50,705 nucleotides of DNA. Source: Candidatus Sumerlaeota bacterium (GTDB lineage: Bacteria > Sumerlaeota > Sumerlaeia > SLMS01 > JAHLLQ01). Location of the stretch: assembly GCA_030156535.1 (NCBI GenBank), contig JASGMJ010000029.1, positions 1 through 50,705 of the forward strand, written 5' to 3'. Every line of letters starts with the position of its first letter. Position 1 is the first letter of the stretch. This document shows, piece after piece, positions 30,028 to 38,380 of the stretch. The notes under the pieces were generated by a model. The model ran no database searches. It had not been told where the DNA came from and worked only from the letters and a program-made list of their open reading frames with translations. A program made the position numbers and the translations under genes.

Positions 30028-30819
30028 ATGCGCGCCCTACTCGTCGGCCAGGACCTCGATCTCATCGCCCCCGCGCTGCTGCAGGCGGGGCTGGAAATCG
30101 TCGATCACAACCCCGACGTCTGCGTCTGCCACGGCGGCGACGGCGCGCTGCTGGGCGCGGAGCGCGACTACCCCGGGATTCCCAAAGTCCCCCTGCGCCG
30201 CCGTCCGCCCGAGGCCACGCCCCCCATCGAGGACTACGTCGCGCTGCTCCGCCGCGTCGCCCGCTCTGAATCCCCCGTCAGTCATCTCAACAAACTCGAA
30301 GCCACCTGCGGCCCCTTCCGCCTGCTCGCGCTCAACGACGTGCTGATCCACAACGTCAACGTCACGGCGGCGGTGCGTTACCGGGTGGAGATCGACGGCG
30401 TCGAACACTTCGGCGAAATCGTGGGCGACGGCCTCGTTGCCGCCACGCCGTTCGGCTCCTCGGCGTACTACCGCTCGATTACGGACTCGGTGATTCACGT
30501 CGGGATCGGGCTGGCGTTCAACAACTCCACCGAACCCGTCAACCACCTGGTGCTCTCGCCCGAATCGACGATCAAGGTGACGATCACGCGCGGCCCGGCG
30601 TTGCTCGCCGCGGACAACAATCCGCTCGTCGTGCCGCTCTCCGAGGGCGACGTCGTCCGCATCCGTCAGGCCGAGCAGATGGTGGAAGTCTGGGAAATCA
30701 ACGATCTGCTGTGCATGAACCGCCCCGGGCCGGACCAACCGAACGGCCGCCGCCTGCGCTGGCTCGCACCGGAAACACGCCGCAACCAGCAGAACGCGGA
30801 ATCAGCGCCGGACGCCTGA
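30028..30819 (+). CDS. NAD kinase-like protein (divergent)
   Basis: This 263-aa protein has the fold markers of ATP-NAD kinases: the glycine motif CHGGDGALLG (GGDG at residues 36-39), LALNDV near 100-105 in place of the usual LNE, and GDGLVAATPFGSSAYYRS near 133-150. Normal enzymes have GGDGT and TGSTAY, so two positions are changed but the site is not destroyed. It could be a true NAD kinase or a related lipid/ADP-ribose-like kinase of the same clan. It begins 29 bp after the cohesin-like gene. Confidence 0.75.
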   Translation: MRALLVGQDLDLIAPALLQAGLEIVDHNPDVCVCHGGDGALLGAERDYPGIPKVPLRRRPPEATPPIEDYVALLRRVARSESPVSHLNKLEATCGPFRLLALNDVLIHNVNVTAAVRYRVEIDGVEHFGEIVGDGLVAATPFGSSAYYRSITDSVIHVGIGLAFNNSTEPVNHLVLSPESTIKVTITRGPALLAADNNPLVVPLSEGDVVRIRQAEQMVEVWEINDLLCMNRPGPDQPNGRRLRWLAPETRRNQQNAESAPDA

Positions 30820-30960
30820 GCACAACCCCTTCCCGCAACTCCGCGGGTACCCGCTGCCCTTCCCCTTCTCCGCTGTCCCTTTCGCTCCCTGCCATCTCCA
30901 TCGTCCCTTGTCCCTCCACCTGCGCGGCGCAGGAATTTCCCGCCATCCCCCAAAAGACCA

Positions 30961-30987
30961 CCGCCTTCCCGGAGAACGGGAAGGCGG
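30961..30987 (-). terminator. Terminator of the cohesin-like/dockerin gene
   Basis: CCGCCTTCCCG (30961-30971) and CGGGAAGGCGG (30977-30987) form a perfect 11-bp stem with the loop GAGAA. On the minus strand the hairpin is followed by GGTCTTTTGG. It sits 31 bp beyond the stop of the gene at 31019. Confidence 0.65.
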
Positions 30988-31018
30988 CGGGGAAGAACGT
31001 TGGACAGCGGAAGGACCA

Positions 31019-32572
31019 CTACTTGTGAGGTGTTTCTGCCGGTCCGATATCCCGAACGCCAAGCCACATCTCGAAGATGGTCTCGGCGTCACGCGGTGTG
31101 ATGACGCCATTGCCGTCGTCAAACTCGCCGATGTTGTTGATGTTCGTATCGGGCCACATGTCAGCGGCAAAGAAGTTACTGCCTGCCGGGCACACTCCCA
31201 CCCCAAGGTTGGCAAGGTAACAATCGAATGCCAACTGGGCGTCCTCTGGTGTGACGATGCAGTCATTATTCACGTCACCCGGAAGAGGACCAACGATAAA
31301 GGAGACATTGCCAGAAATAGGGGAAGCATTCTCAACATCGTCAACGAGCTGGCGCGGCGAAATCGTGACCGAGAATGGTCCAGCGTGGTACTTGCGTTCG
31401 AAACGACAAACGACGAGTTCCTCTTCACTCCCAAAATCGTCACCTTCCACGGGGATGGCACCATCCGACAGATAGCCACCGATAATCCTCCCGAGGACAA
31501 GATCGGTATTGGCGGGATCGAGCAGTGGAGAAGAATCAACAGTCCACTCCTTGATCAGTCCCGTGCCCTTGGTCAGGCCAATGAATTTGAGGCGGCTTGT
31601 ATCGTATTTCAGATGGAAGCCAAAAGCCTTGATTGTACCGAGTCCGCTTGCATTGATTGGAACATCAACAGTATCGCCACAGACTCTTGGCTGGGATACA
31701 ACAATAAGCCTGCCTGTCTCGGTCTCATTCACTCTCTCTTCGAGATTAAGGTTATCAGCCAGAATCTGCGCCGAGCCGCTGCGGCCGTTGGAGCGACCCT
31801 TGACGGAAACCGACACTTGACTGAACAATGAAAAGTCAATCTCCGCTTTGCCGATGACTTCCTCGCTCGCTCCCTTGGCAGGCTCGTCGTCGTCGAGCTC
31901 CACCCGCGTGATCTTCAGGTTCTTGTCGCCAACCTTGTCCGTCGGCTCCTCCGGAAGGGGTCCGGTGATGGTGTAGCGATACCACTTGCCGTCGAAATCC
32001 TCTCCGTACTGCTGGGCGTCCGGTTCATAACTGAAATCGCTCTTTAGTGCCACACCGGAGACCTCGAGAATCTGCCCTTCTGCCGGGTTGTTTTCGGCCC
32101 GATGCGGCGTCAGGCGCACATGGAGCAGTTCTTCGAGTTCGCCCTGGAAGTTGCACGGGGCGTTGCTCGGCATATTGCGGGCGTCGAGGCCGATGCTGAT
32201 CGTCTGATCCCAGTCGCCACGATCTTCATTACCCGCCAAGGTGTTTACATCGAAAGTGAAGGTGAATCCTCCGGTCAGATCGAACGTCGTGCTCGAATAG
32301 ATGCCGCTGTCGCACCAACTGTCGCCCGTGACGTTGACGGACTGCGTTCCCGTCTGGGAAGAGACCGGAGCGATGGAGACGGCTGGGTCCCCCCACGCGG
32401 ACCACGTTTCATCGGTCAGTGCAGTGGCCTCCTCAAAATCTTCGGTGAAGACGACTACTCTCTCCGCGGCCGGGGCGGCGGCGAGGAGGGCGGCAAACGC
32501 GGCCCCTGTCAGCAGCGCTCGGGGCGTCAACACATCGCGAAGAGACAAACAGGACAAACGAACTCGCTTCAT
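31019..32572 (-). CDS. Secreted protein with cohesin-like and C-terminal dockerin type I domains
   Basis: This 517-aa protein has a signal peptide (about residues 1-36, ALLTGAAFAALLAAAPAAE). A carbohydrate-binding-like beta-sandwich with an FTEDFEEAT opening covers about 38-265. A cohesin-like module covers about 285-425 (VDVPINASGLGTIKAFGFHL, YDTSRLKFIGL). A dockerin repeat pair closes the protein: GDVNNDCIVTPEDAQLAFD and DDGNGVITPRDAETIF, each a calcium loop plus helix. The ATG at 32572 has GGAGG nine bases upstream. The protein may attach to the cell surface or bind partner cohesins. The two dockerin repeats are separated by an insertion of about 25 residues containing a Cys and a MWPDTNINN stretch. 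Confidence 0.85.
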   Translation of the reverse strand: MKRVRLSCLSLRDVLTPRALLTGAAFAALLAAAPAAERVVVFTEDFEEATALTDETWSAWGDPAVSIAPVSSQTGTQSVNVTGDSWCDSGIYSSTTFDLTGGFTFTFDVNTLAGNEDRGDWDQTISIGLDARNMPSNAPCNFQGELEELLHVRLTPHRAENNPAEGQILEVSGVALKSDFSYEPDAQQYGEDFDGKWYRYTITGPLPEEPTDKVGDKNLKITRVELDDDEPAKGASEEVIGKAEIDFSLFSQVSVSVKGRSNGRSGSAQILADNLNLEERVNETETGRLIVVSQPRVCGDTVDVPINASGLGTIKAFGFHLKYDTSRLKFIGLTKGTGLIKEWTVDSSPLLDPANTDLVLGRIIGGYLSDGAIPVEGDDFGSEEELVVCRFERKYHAGPFSVTISPRQLVDDVENASPISGNVSFIVGPLPGDVNNDCIVTPEDAQLAFDCYLANLGVGVCPAGSNFFAADMWPDTNINNIGEFDDGNGVITPRDAETIFEMWLGVRDIGPAETPHK

Positions 32573-32842
32573 GGAAGAAAGCCTCCAAGGGGTATCGAGA
32601 GCCACGGACCACGGAACGTGGCTCGCAGCAGGACTTCCATCGTTTCTGAATTTGTTTTTTTGCCAGCCGCCGCGTGCCGTCCTGCTTCCCGATGATCCGC
32701 AAAGAGAGGACCCCGCCCCTTCAGGCACGGCTGAGCAGTGAGCTGATATGCACCGAGAGGTATCGGGCATCCCCAGTATGGTCAAGCATGAAGACGTCCC
32801 CTGCGCGGGAAGGCTCGCGAGGGCGGACCGGCGACCTGGGGG

Positions 32843-33451
32843 CTACTGCGCCGCCGCGATGTCGGTCTCCAAACGGGTGAGGACGGCGGCCAGCGCGCGA
32901 TTCCAGCCGTCGGCGAGTGCTTCCGGTGTGCCCTTGGCCAGCGGCGCCGTCTCTTCATAAGTGCGGTGCAGCGCCACCTTGGGCGCGTTCCCGCGCAGGT
33001 CGAGCAGCGTGGCCTGGAGCGTCAGGTGGGCGGCCGGTTGCGCGCCGTACTCGCCGTGGAGGCTGACGACACGCCCTTCCAGCACGTGGGTTGGAGGAGC
33101 GGCGCTGCTCGACGGAACGACCTGGCCGAAGACCCCCGAGGCGTCCAGCCAAGAGGCGGCGACTTCGGTGACATTGCGGTCGGGCGGAACGAGAAACAGG
33201 TGGTAGAAATCGGGCTCGAACTGACTGGGACCGGACTTGACGAGGAACGGGCGCTTGGCGAACGCGGGCGAGGAGCGGAAGGGCTGGACGGCGAGGACGG
33301 TGTCCGCGCCCCCATTCCCGCGCGCCGGGGCGGTGCGCTCGGCGGCCAGCAGGTACTCGTGGCGTTCGGGATAGGACTTCGCGAGCCGCAGGCAGCCCGA
33401 GAGCGTGGTGGTCAGCAGGGCGAGCAGCAGCAGGCGCCGGAGGCTTCTCAT
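32843..33451 (-). CDS. ABC-type transport auxiliary lipoprotein (PqiC/DUF330-like)
   Basis: This 202-aa lipoprotein has lipobox LSGC at about residue 20, then a beta-rich domain beginning YLLAAERT and including VLAVQPFRSSPAF. This is typical of the outer-membrane-anchored partner of MCE systems (PqiC, ABC_trans_aux). Its start overlaps the MlaD-family stop (33448-33451, ATGA). It is the last gene of the Mla-type operon and probably anchors the system at the outer membrane. Confidence 0.87.
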   Translation of the reverse strand: MRSLRRLLLLALLTTTLSGCLRLAKSYPERHEYLLAAERTAPARGNGGADTVLAVQPFRSSPAFAKRPFLVKSGPSQFEPDFYHLFLVPPDRNVTEVAASWLDASGVFGQVVPSSSAAPPTHVLEGRVVSLHGEYGAQPAAHLTLQATLLDLRGNAPKVALHRTYEETAPLAKGTPEALADGWNRALAAVLTRLETDIAAAQ

Positions 33452-34590
33452 TCGTTGTTTCCCTTCGGGGGCGGAGGTGGAGGGTCGCCAAAGAGAAGGA
33501 GCGACGGGTACTGGCGGGTCGTTTCGGTGGTGTCGGCCAGGTTGTCGGTGATCTGGCGCATGTTGGAGAGGATGGCCTGGACGTCCTCCTGCTGGGAGGC
33601 GAGGAGGAGTTCGAGGCGCTGGAGCGTGCGGTCGAGGCGCGCGACGGTGGCGGGCAACTGCCCCGAGACCTCGCGGGAATTGGCGGCAACTTCCGAGAAA
33701 TCGCTGAGGCCGGACTCAACGCGCGGGTCGTCGAGGGCCGTGTTGACCTTTGCGGCGGCGGCGCGCATGTCGGCGGCGGCGCCACGGGCCTCGTCGATGA
33801 GCACGCGCAGGTCCTGCTCGGAATCGGCGATCAGCTTGTCGGCGCGTTCGGTGGCATTGGCGACGGACTGGGGAATCGTTTCGAGGCTCGGGTTGTCGAT
33901 CAGTTCCTTGATGCGGGCATTGGTCGAGCGCACGTCGGTGAGCAGGTCTTTGGCTTCGCCGGTCACCTCGGAGACACGGGCCTGCTCGACGGTGGTGGTG
34001 ACGGTCTGGAGCAGGGCGCGCAGATCCTCGGCGATGGCCTGGATGTTCGAGTCGCGCAGTCCCGCAGCGACCTTCTCGATCGAGGCACTGATTTCGACCA
34101 TGCGGCTGGGAGCGGAGGGGAGGTAGATGCGGCTTGGTTGCCAGTTGATGGTCAGCGGCTCGAAGCGCTCGGGGTCGAGGTAGTCGATCTCCATGAAGGC
34201 AAGACCGGTGATGCCCTGGGCGGCCATGCGCACACGCAGCCCGCTGTCGAGCTGGCTCTTGATGATCGTCTCGACGTCGTCCTCCCCACCCTCGAACATC
34301 GTGGCGTCCAAATCGCCGCGAATCAGAACGTAGCGTTTGTAGTCCTCGTCCGCGAAGGGATAGTGGCGCCCCACGAGCGAGATTTCCGTGACGCGCCCCA
34401 CCTCCACCCCGCGATACTTGATCGGCGAGCCCACGCTCAGACCCTGCGCCGAGTGATCGAGGTAGGTTTCGACGGGGATGCCGTCCTCCAGCAACTCGCC
34501 GGCGCCGTAAATAATCAGCCCGCCGATCAGCAACGCCGTCCCCGCGAGGACGAACAGGCCGAGCTTTGCGTAGTTGGCTCGCTGGCTCAT
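33448..34590 (-). CDS. MCE/MlaD-family lipid-transport substrate-binding protein
   Basis: This 380-aa protein has one N-terminal membrane helix (YAKLGLFVLAGTALLIGGLIIYG). An MCE domain follows, with VETYLDHSAQGLSVGSPIKY, RGVEVGRVTEI and MAAQGITGLAFMEIDYL. A helical tail of about 190 residues (about 160-350) is rich in Ala, Glu and Arg and likely forms a coiled coil or tunnel-like extension. A Pro-rich end (DPPPPPPKG) closes it. Membership in the Mla/Pqi family implies phospholipid movement between membranes. The ATG at 34590 lies seven bases after the ATPase stop. Confidence 0.93.
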   Translation of the reverse strand: MSQRANYAKLGLFVLAGTALLIGGLIIYGAGELLEDGIPVETYLDHSAQGLSVGSPIKYRGVEVGRVTEISLVGRHYPFADEDYKRYVLIRGDLDATMFEGGEDDVETIIKSQLDSGLRVRMAAQGITGLAFMEIDYLDPERFEPLTINWQPSRIYLPSAPSRMVEISASIEKVAAGLRDSNIQAIAEDLRALLQTVTTTVEQARVSEVTGEAKDLLTDVRSTNARIKELIDNPSLETIPQSVANATERADKLIADSEQDLRVLIDEARGAAADMRAAAAKVNTALDDPRVESGLSDFSEVAANSREVSGQLPATVARLDRTLQRLELLLASQQEDVQAILSNMRQITDNLADTTETTRQYPSLLLFGDPPPPPPKGNNE

Positions 34591-34597
34591 GCGTGTA

Positions 34598-35413
34598 TTA
34601 TCCGGTCTCCGCTTCGCGGTTGAAGAATTGCCGCACCCACGGATTGTCGCTCGTGTCGCGCAGGGCGGCCGGTTTTCCTTCGGCAACGATTTTCTTTACT
34701 GACTTGTCGAGCATGATCGCGCGGTCGGCAATCGTATAAATGCTCGGCAACTCGTGAGTGACAACGACGAACGTGATGCCGAGCGTACGCGACAGGCGCA
34801 GGATCAACTGGTCGAGCCCGGCCGATGTGATGGGATCGAGCCCGGCACTCGGTTCGTCGAGGAACAGGATTTTCGGGTCGAGCGCCATGGCGCGTGCAAT
34901 GGCTGCCCGCTTCTGCATGCCGCCGCTGATCTCCGCCGGCATGTGATGGAGGAACTCGCCGAGCCCGACAAGATCGAGTTTCATGCGTGCGACCAGGTTC
35001 ATCGCGTCCTCGGGGAGATCGGTGTATTCCTCCAGGGGAACGCGCACGTTCTCGAGCAGGGTCATCGACCCGAACAACGCGCCGAGCTGATACATCACGC
35101 CAAAGCGGCAGAGGATTTCCTGCCGTTGCGTGCCGTACGCCGTCACGATGTCGTCGCCCTCGAAGAGAATCGCCCCCGCAGCAGGCTCGTACAAGCCGAT
35201 CATGTGCTTGAGCATCGTGCTCTTGCCGCACCCCGACCCGCCCAGAATGACGAAGACCTCGCCCGGAAAAACATCGAACGAAATATCGTCGATCACCACG
35301 TTCCCCCCATACGCCGCTGTGAAATTGCGGACGGAGATGATGGGGGGTGATGGAGGATGAGCAGTCATTGTCAGGAATCGGAAGGGATGATGGAGATTGT
35401 CTTCGGTTCTCAT
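34598..35413 (-). CDS. ABC transporter ATPase, MlaF type
   Basis: This 271-aa ATPase has the Walker A loop GGSGCGKSTMLKHMIG, the Q-loop region MYQLGALFGSMT typical of MlaF, the signature motif EISGGMQKRAAIARA, Walker B KILFLDEPSAGLDP and the switch His in VVTHELPS. I chose the ATG at 35413 because it overlaps the permease stop (ATGA) and follows a G-rich stretch. An alternative ATG at 35368 would start on MTAHPPSPP but has no ribosome site. Confidence 0.93.
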   Translation of the reverse strand: MRTEDNLHHPFRFLTMTAHPPSPPIISVRNFTAAYGGNVVIDDISFDVFPGEVFVILGGSGCGKSTMLKHMIGLYEPAAGAILFEGDDIVTAYGTQRQEILCRFGVMYQLGALFGSMTLLENVRVPLEEYTDLPEDAMNLVARMKLDLVGLGEFLHHMPAEISGGMQKRAAIARAMALDPKILFLDEPSAGLDPITSAGLDQLILRLSRTLGITFVVVTHELPSIYTIADRAIMLDKSVKKIVAEGKPAALRDTSDNPWVRQFFNREAETG

Positions 35414-36555
35414 ACCCCCAGAAAATAATACACGACCGAGAAGATGCCGTCGGCGATGGCGATGAGGACGATGCTGCTGACCACGGCGCGGGTGGTGGAG
35501 TCGCCCACCGCACTGGCACCCGTCTTCGTTTCCAGTCCTCTCATGCATCCGACGCCCGCCACCAGGATGCCGAAGAAGAACGCCTTCACCAGTCCGCCGA
35601 GCAGGTCCACCGCGTCCGTGGAATTCACCATCTGGTTGTAGGCCGTGACGAAGGGAAAGCCAAGCGAGAGCATGACGACAATCCCGCCGAGCAATCCCGC
35701 CAGACACGTGAAGAGCGTCAGCAACGGCGTCATCACCACTGCGGCAAGAACGCGGGGCACGACGAGGAAGTTCACGGGCTTCAGCCCCATCGTGACCAAC
35801 GCGTTCACTTCCTCGTTCACCTTCATCGTGCCGATTTCCGCAGCGAACGCGGAACCCGAACGCCCGGCAAGCACGATGGCCGTCATCAACGGCCCCAGCT
35901 CGCGCAGCATGGAAAGCGAAACGAGGTTGGCCACGAAAATCTCGGCGCCGAACTGTTTCATCGGAATCGCCGACTGGAATGCCATGATGAGCCCGAGAAG
36001 AAAACCGATCAGAACCACAATCGGCAGCGCGTTGACCCCGGCCGTCTCGGCCGTGCGCAGGGCATCGCGCCAGCGAATCGTGTGCGGGCGGAGCAACGCC
36101 GCGCCCAGCGCCGCGGTCAGCTCGCCCACGTAGGTGAGCTGGACCACGAGATCGCGGTAGAGCTGCACGACGCCGCGTCCGACTTCCTCGGGCAGGCGCG
36201 CGTGCTCCACGCGCGGATGGACCGGTTCGCGGAAGGAAGCCGCGTCGAACAAATCGAGCATGGGGCGCAGGTTCTCGGGCCACGCGGCAACATCCACGGT
36301 GCCACCGGCGGGCTCGACCCGACTGCGCACTTCCATCAGAATCCCCAGCCCCGCCGTGTCGCAGTACGTCACCTCCGAGCCGTCAATCACCACGCGCTCC
36401 GGAACGGTTCCCCGCAATGCCTCTTCCACGACGTTCCAGACACCCGTGATCGACTGGGCCGTCAGGCGCCCGCCGAGCTGGAGGCGCACTCCCCCACCGT
36501 CGAGCGGCCCGGCGGTGGCCCAGGCTGGCGGGCGCGTGGTGCTGGCTGGCGGCAT
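35410..36555 (-). CDS. MlaE-family permease with N-terminal STAS domain
   Basis: This 381-aa protein has a STAS domain in its first 110 residues (VVIDGSEVTYCDTAGLGIL). The MlaE permease core follows, with FLLGLIMAFQSAIPMKQFGA, ELGPLMTAIVLAGRSGSAF, AEIGTMKVNEEVNAL and five to six helices. In E. coli the STAS protein (MlaB) is separate; here it is fused to the permease. The ATG at 36555 opens on the STAS domain; an upstream ATG at 36744 adds an Arg-rich stretch that looks non-coding. It is the first gene of the four-gene operon. Confidence 0.92.
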   Translation of the reverse strand: MPPASTTRPPAWATAGPLDGGGVRLQLGGRLTAQSITGVWNVVEEALRGTVPERVVIDGSEVTYCDTAGLGILMEVRSRVEPAGGTVDVAAWPENLRPMLDLFDAASFREPVHPRVEHARLPEEVGRGVVQLYRDLVVQLTYVGELTAALGAALLRPHTIRWRDALRTAETAGVNALPIVVLIGFLLGLIMAFQSAIPMKQFGAEIFVANLVSLSMLRELGPLMTAIVLAGRSGSAFAAEIGTMKVNEEVNALVTMGLKPVNFLVVPRVLAAVVMTPLLTLFTCLAGLLGGIVVMLSLGFPFVTAYNQMVNSTDAVDLLGGLVKAFFFGILVAGVGCMRGLETKTGASAVGDSTTRAVVSSIVLIAIADGIFSVVYYFLGV

Positions 36556-36905
36556 CGAGGCTTCTTTCGCGCGCGGGGGGGGAATGAAGGAGACAACAAC
36601 GATGGAACGGCGCCTCGAACGCCGCAAGCAGGGAAAACGCCGCCCGGAATTTCGGGACGCGTCTCCCCCTCCGCCTCTTTTCCGTTTCATCCTGGTCCCG
36701 CCCCTGCATCCCGCAGGGATGGCAGTTGAATCATTCGGCACCATCCCGAAGGGGCGCTACCACCACGCTTTTGCCCCCAGAATCCGTGAGATGCACCCGG
36801 ATTTGGAGGACTTTGAGAACCCCTGAGCTTCAAGGTTCCCTTGCGTCCCGTCGGGAAGTCGAGCAGACTCACGAACGTGGGATGTATCGGAAAGCTGGAG
36901 TCCAG
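36556..36905. other. Divergent intergenic region between the Mla operon and argC
   Basis: This 350-bp gap should hold the promoters of two outward-facing units. I see no convincing promoter hexamers or gene; open frames here are Arg/Pro-rich and look like noise. Confidence 0.35.
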
Positions 36906-37937
36906 ATGGCAGAACAAAAGATTGGTGTGGCAATTATCGGCGCCCGTGCATTTACGTCGGGCGAGCTGCTGAGAATTTTGCTCCGGCACCCCGGCGCCGA
37001 GGTCGTCGCCTTGCAAGCGCGCGTGGATGCCCCCATGGAAGTGGGCGAGGTCTTCGGCTTCCTCCGTGGCGCCCCTCTCCCCGCCATTCAGGGGGTGGAT
37101 GTCGACCATCTCCCCGAGAACACCGTCTCGGCATTCCTGTGCCTGCCGCACACCGTTGGCGCCAAGTTCGCGCCCCTGCTGCTCGAACGCGGCATCCGCG
37201 TTTTCGATCTCAGCGCCGACTTCCGCTTCCGCGACCACCGGATTTACGAGAACACCTACGCCGTCCAGCATCCCTCGCCCGACCTCAACCGCCGCGCGAT
37301 CTACGGACTCCCCGAGCTCTTCCGCGCCAACATCATCGGCCAGGATCTCGTCGCCTGCCCCGGGTGCTACCCCACGTCCATCATCCTCGGGCTCGCTCCC
37401 CTGATGAAGCAGGACATGGTCGTGAAGGGCACGATCATCGCCGACAGCAAGTCCGGCGTCAGCGGCGCCGGACGCACGCCCAACGAGACCACCCACTACT
37501 GCAACGCGAACGAGAACTTCGCCGCCTACAAGATCGCCTCGCACCGCCATCAGCCCGAGATCGAAGAGAACCTGACCCGGCTGTCGGGCGAGCGCCAGAC
37601 GCTGACCTTCGTCCCGCACCTCGTCCCCATGGAGCGCGGCATTCTCTCCACGATCTACGCTTCCCTGAAGGAAGACATCACCGAGGACCGCATCCACGCG
37701 CTCTATAGCCAGTTCTACGACAAGGAGCCCTTCGTGCGGGTCCTGCCCAAGGGTGCGCTTCCCGCCACGGCGAACGTGGCGCGCACGAACGTCTGCGAGA
37801 TCCAGGTGCGCGTCGATGCGCCCGCGCGCCGCGTCATCATCGTCAGCGCCATCGACAACCTGGTCAAAGGCGCCAGCGGCCAGGCCGTGCAGTGCTTCAA
37901 CGTCAGCCACGGCCTCGACGAGACGGCGGGCCTGTAG
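36906..37937 (+). CDS. argC: N-acetyl-gamma-glutamyl-phosphate reductase
   Basis: This 343-aa enzyme catalyses the NADPH-dependent third step of arginine synthesis. Family features are VAIIGARAFTSGELLRIL at the N terminus, LSADFRFRD, YGLPELFR, the catalytic C154 in ACPGCYPTS, SGVSGAGR and the late FVPHLVPMERGI and NLVKGASGQAVQ. The ATG at 36906 has GGAG six bases upstream; earlier ATGs add residues not found in ArgC. It stands alone, with no other arg gene in the window. Confidence 0.95.
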   Translation: MAEQKIGVAIIGARAFTSGELLRILLRHPGAEVVALQARVDAPMEVGEVFGFLRGAPLPAIQGVDVDHLPENTVSAFLCLPHTVGAKFAPLLLERGIRVFDLSADFRFRDHRIYENTYAVQHPSPDLNRRAIYGLPELFRANIIGQDLVACPGCYPTSIILGLAPLMKQDMVVKGTIIADSKSGVSGAGRTPNETTHYCNANENFAAYKIASHRHQPEIEENLTRLSGERQTLTFVPHLVPMERGILSTIYASLKEDITEDRIHALYSQFYDKEPFVRVLPKGALPATANVARTNVCEIQVRVDAPARRVIIVSAIDNLVKGASGQAVQCFNVSHGLDETAGL

Positions 37938-37956
37938 GCGAACCCGCGTCCGGCCC

Positions 37957-38220
37957 TCAGCCTCGGCGCTTTCCGAACAATCGTCCCAGCAATCCCCGGC
38001 GGGGCCGGATCTCCGCAGGCGGTGGCGGCTTTTCCATGCCCGTCGCGGCGGGATGGGGCGGCTGGCCGTGGCACGTGATCCGGCGGCCACAGCACCCGCC
38101 CTGCTGCGGTGCGTCCACGGCGCACCCCTTGCACAACGTCTTGCCGCACACCGGGCACATCACCATCTCGGTGAAGTTCTCGATTCGCCCGCACAGGCAA
38201 CTGACATAGCGCACGGTCAT
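37957..38220 (-). CDS. Small Cys-rich zinc-ribbon-like protein
   Basis: This predicted 87-aa protein starts MTVRYVSCLCGRIENF and contains CxC, CPVC and CKGC motifs plus a CCGR pair. It then has a Pro-rich linker and a basic tail (LLGRLFGKRRG). The Cys pattern looks like one or two metal-binding knuckles. No family is recognised, and the ribosome site is weak. An extended start at 38322 is also open. Confidence 0.55.
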   Translation of the reverse strand: MTVRYVSCLCGRIENFTEMVMCPVCGKTLCKGCAVDAPQQGGCCGRRITCHGQPPHPAATGMEKPPPPAEIRPRRGLLGRLFGKRRG

Positions 38221-38380
38221 GGTGTCGCTCGTGGCACGTGGTTTCTTCCCCGGGGGTCGCCCGCCGCGAAAGGCTCTCAAAGCCGGGTGCCGAAGCACAA
38301 CACAGAGATCGTGAATCCCCACCGCTCATCCACGGAATTCGGTTGCCGGGGCCGTCATCCCTTGCGCCGTCACCCTTCGC

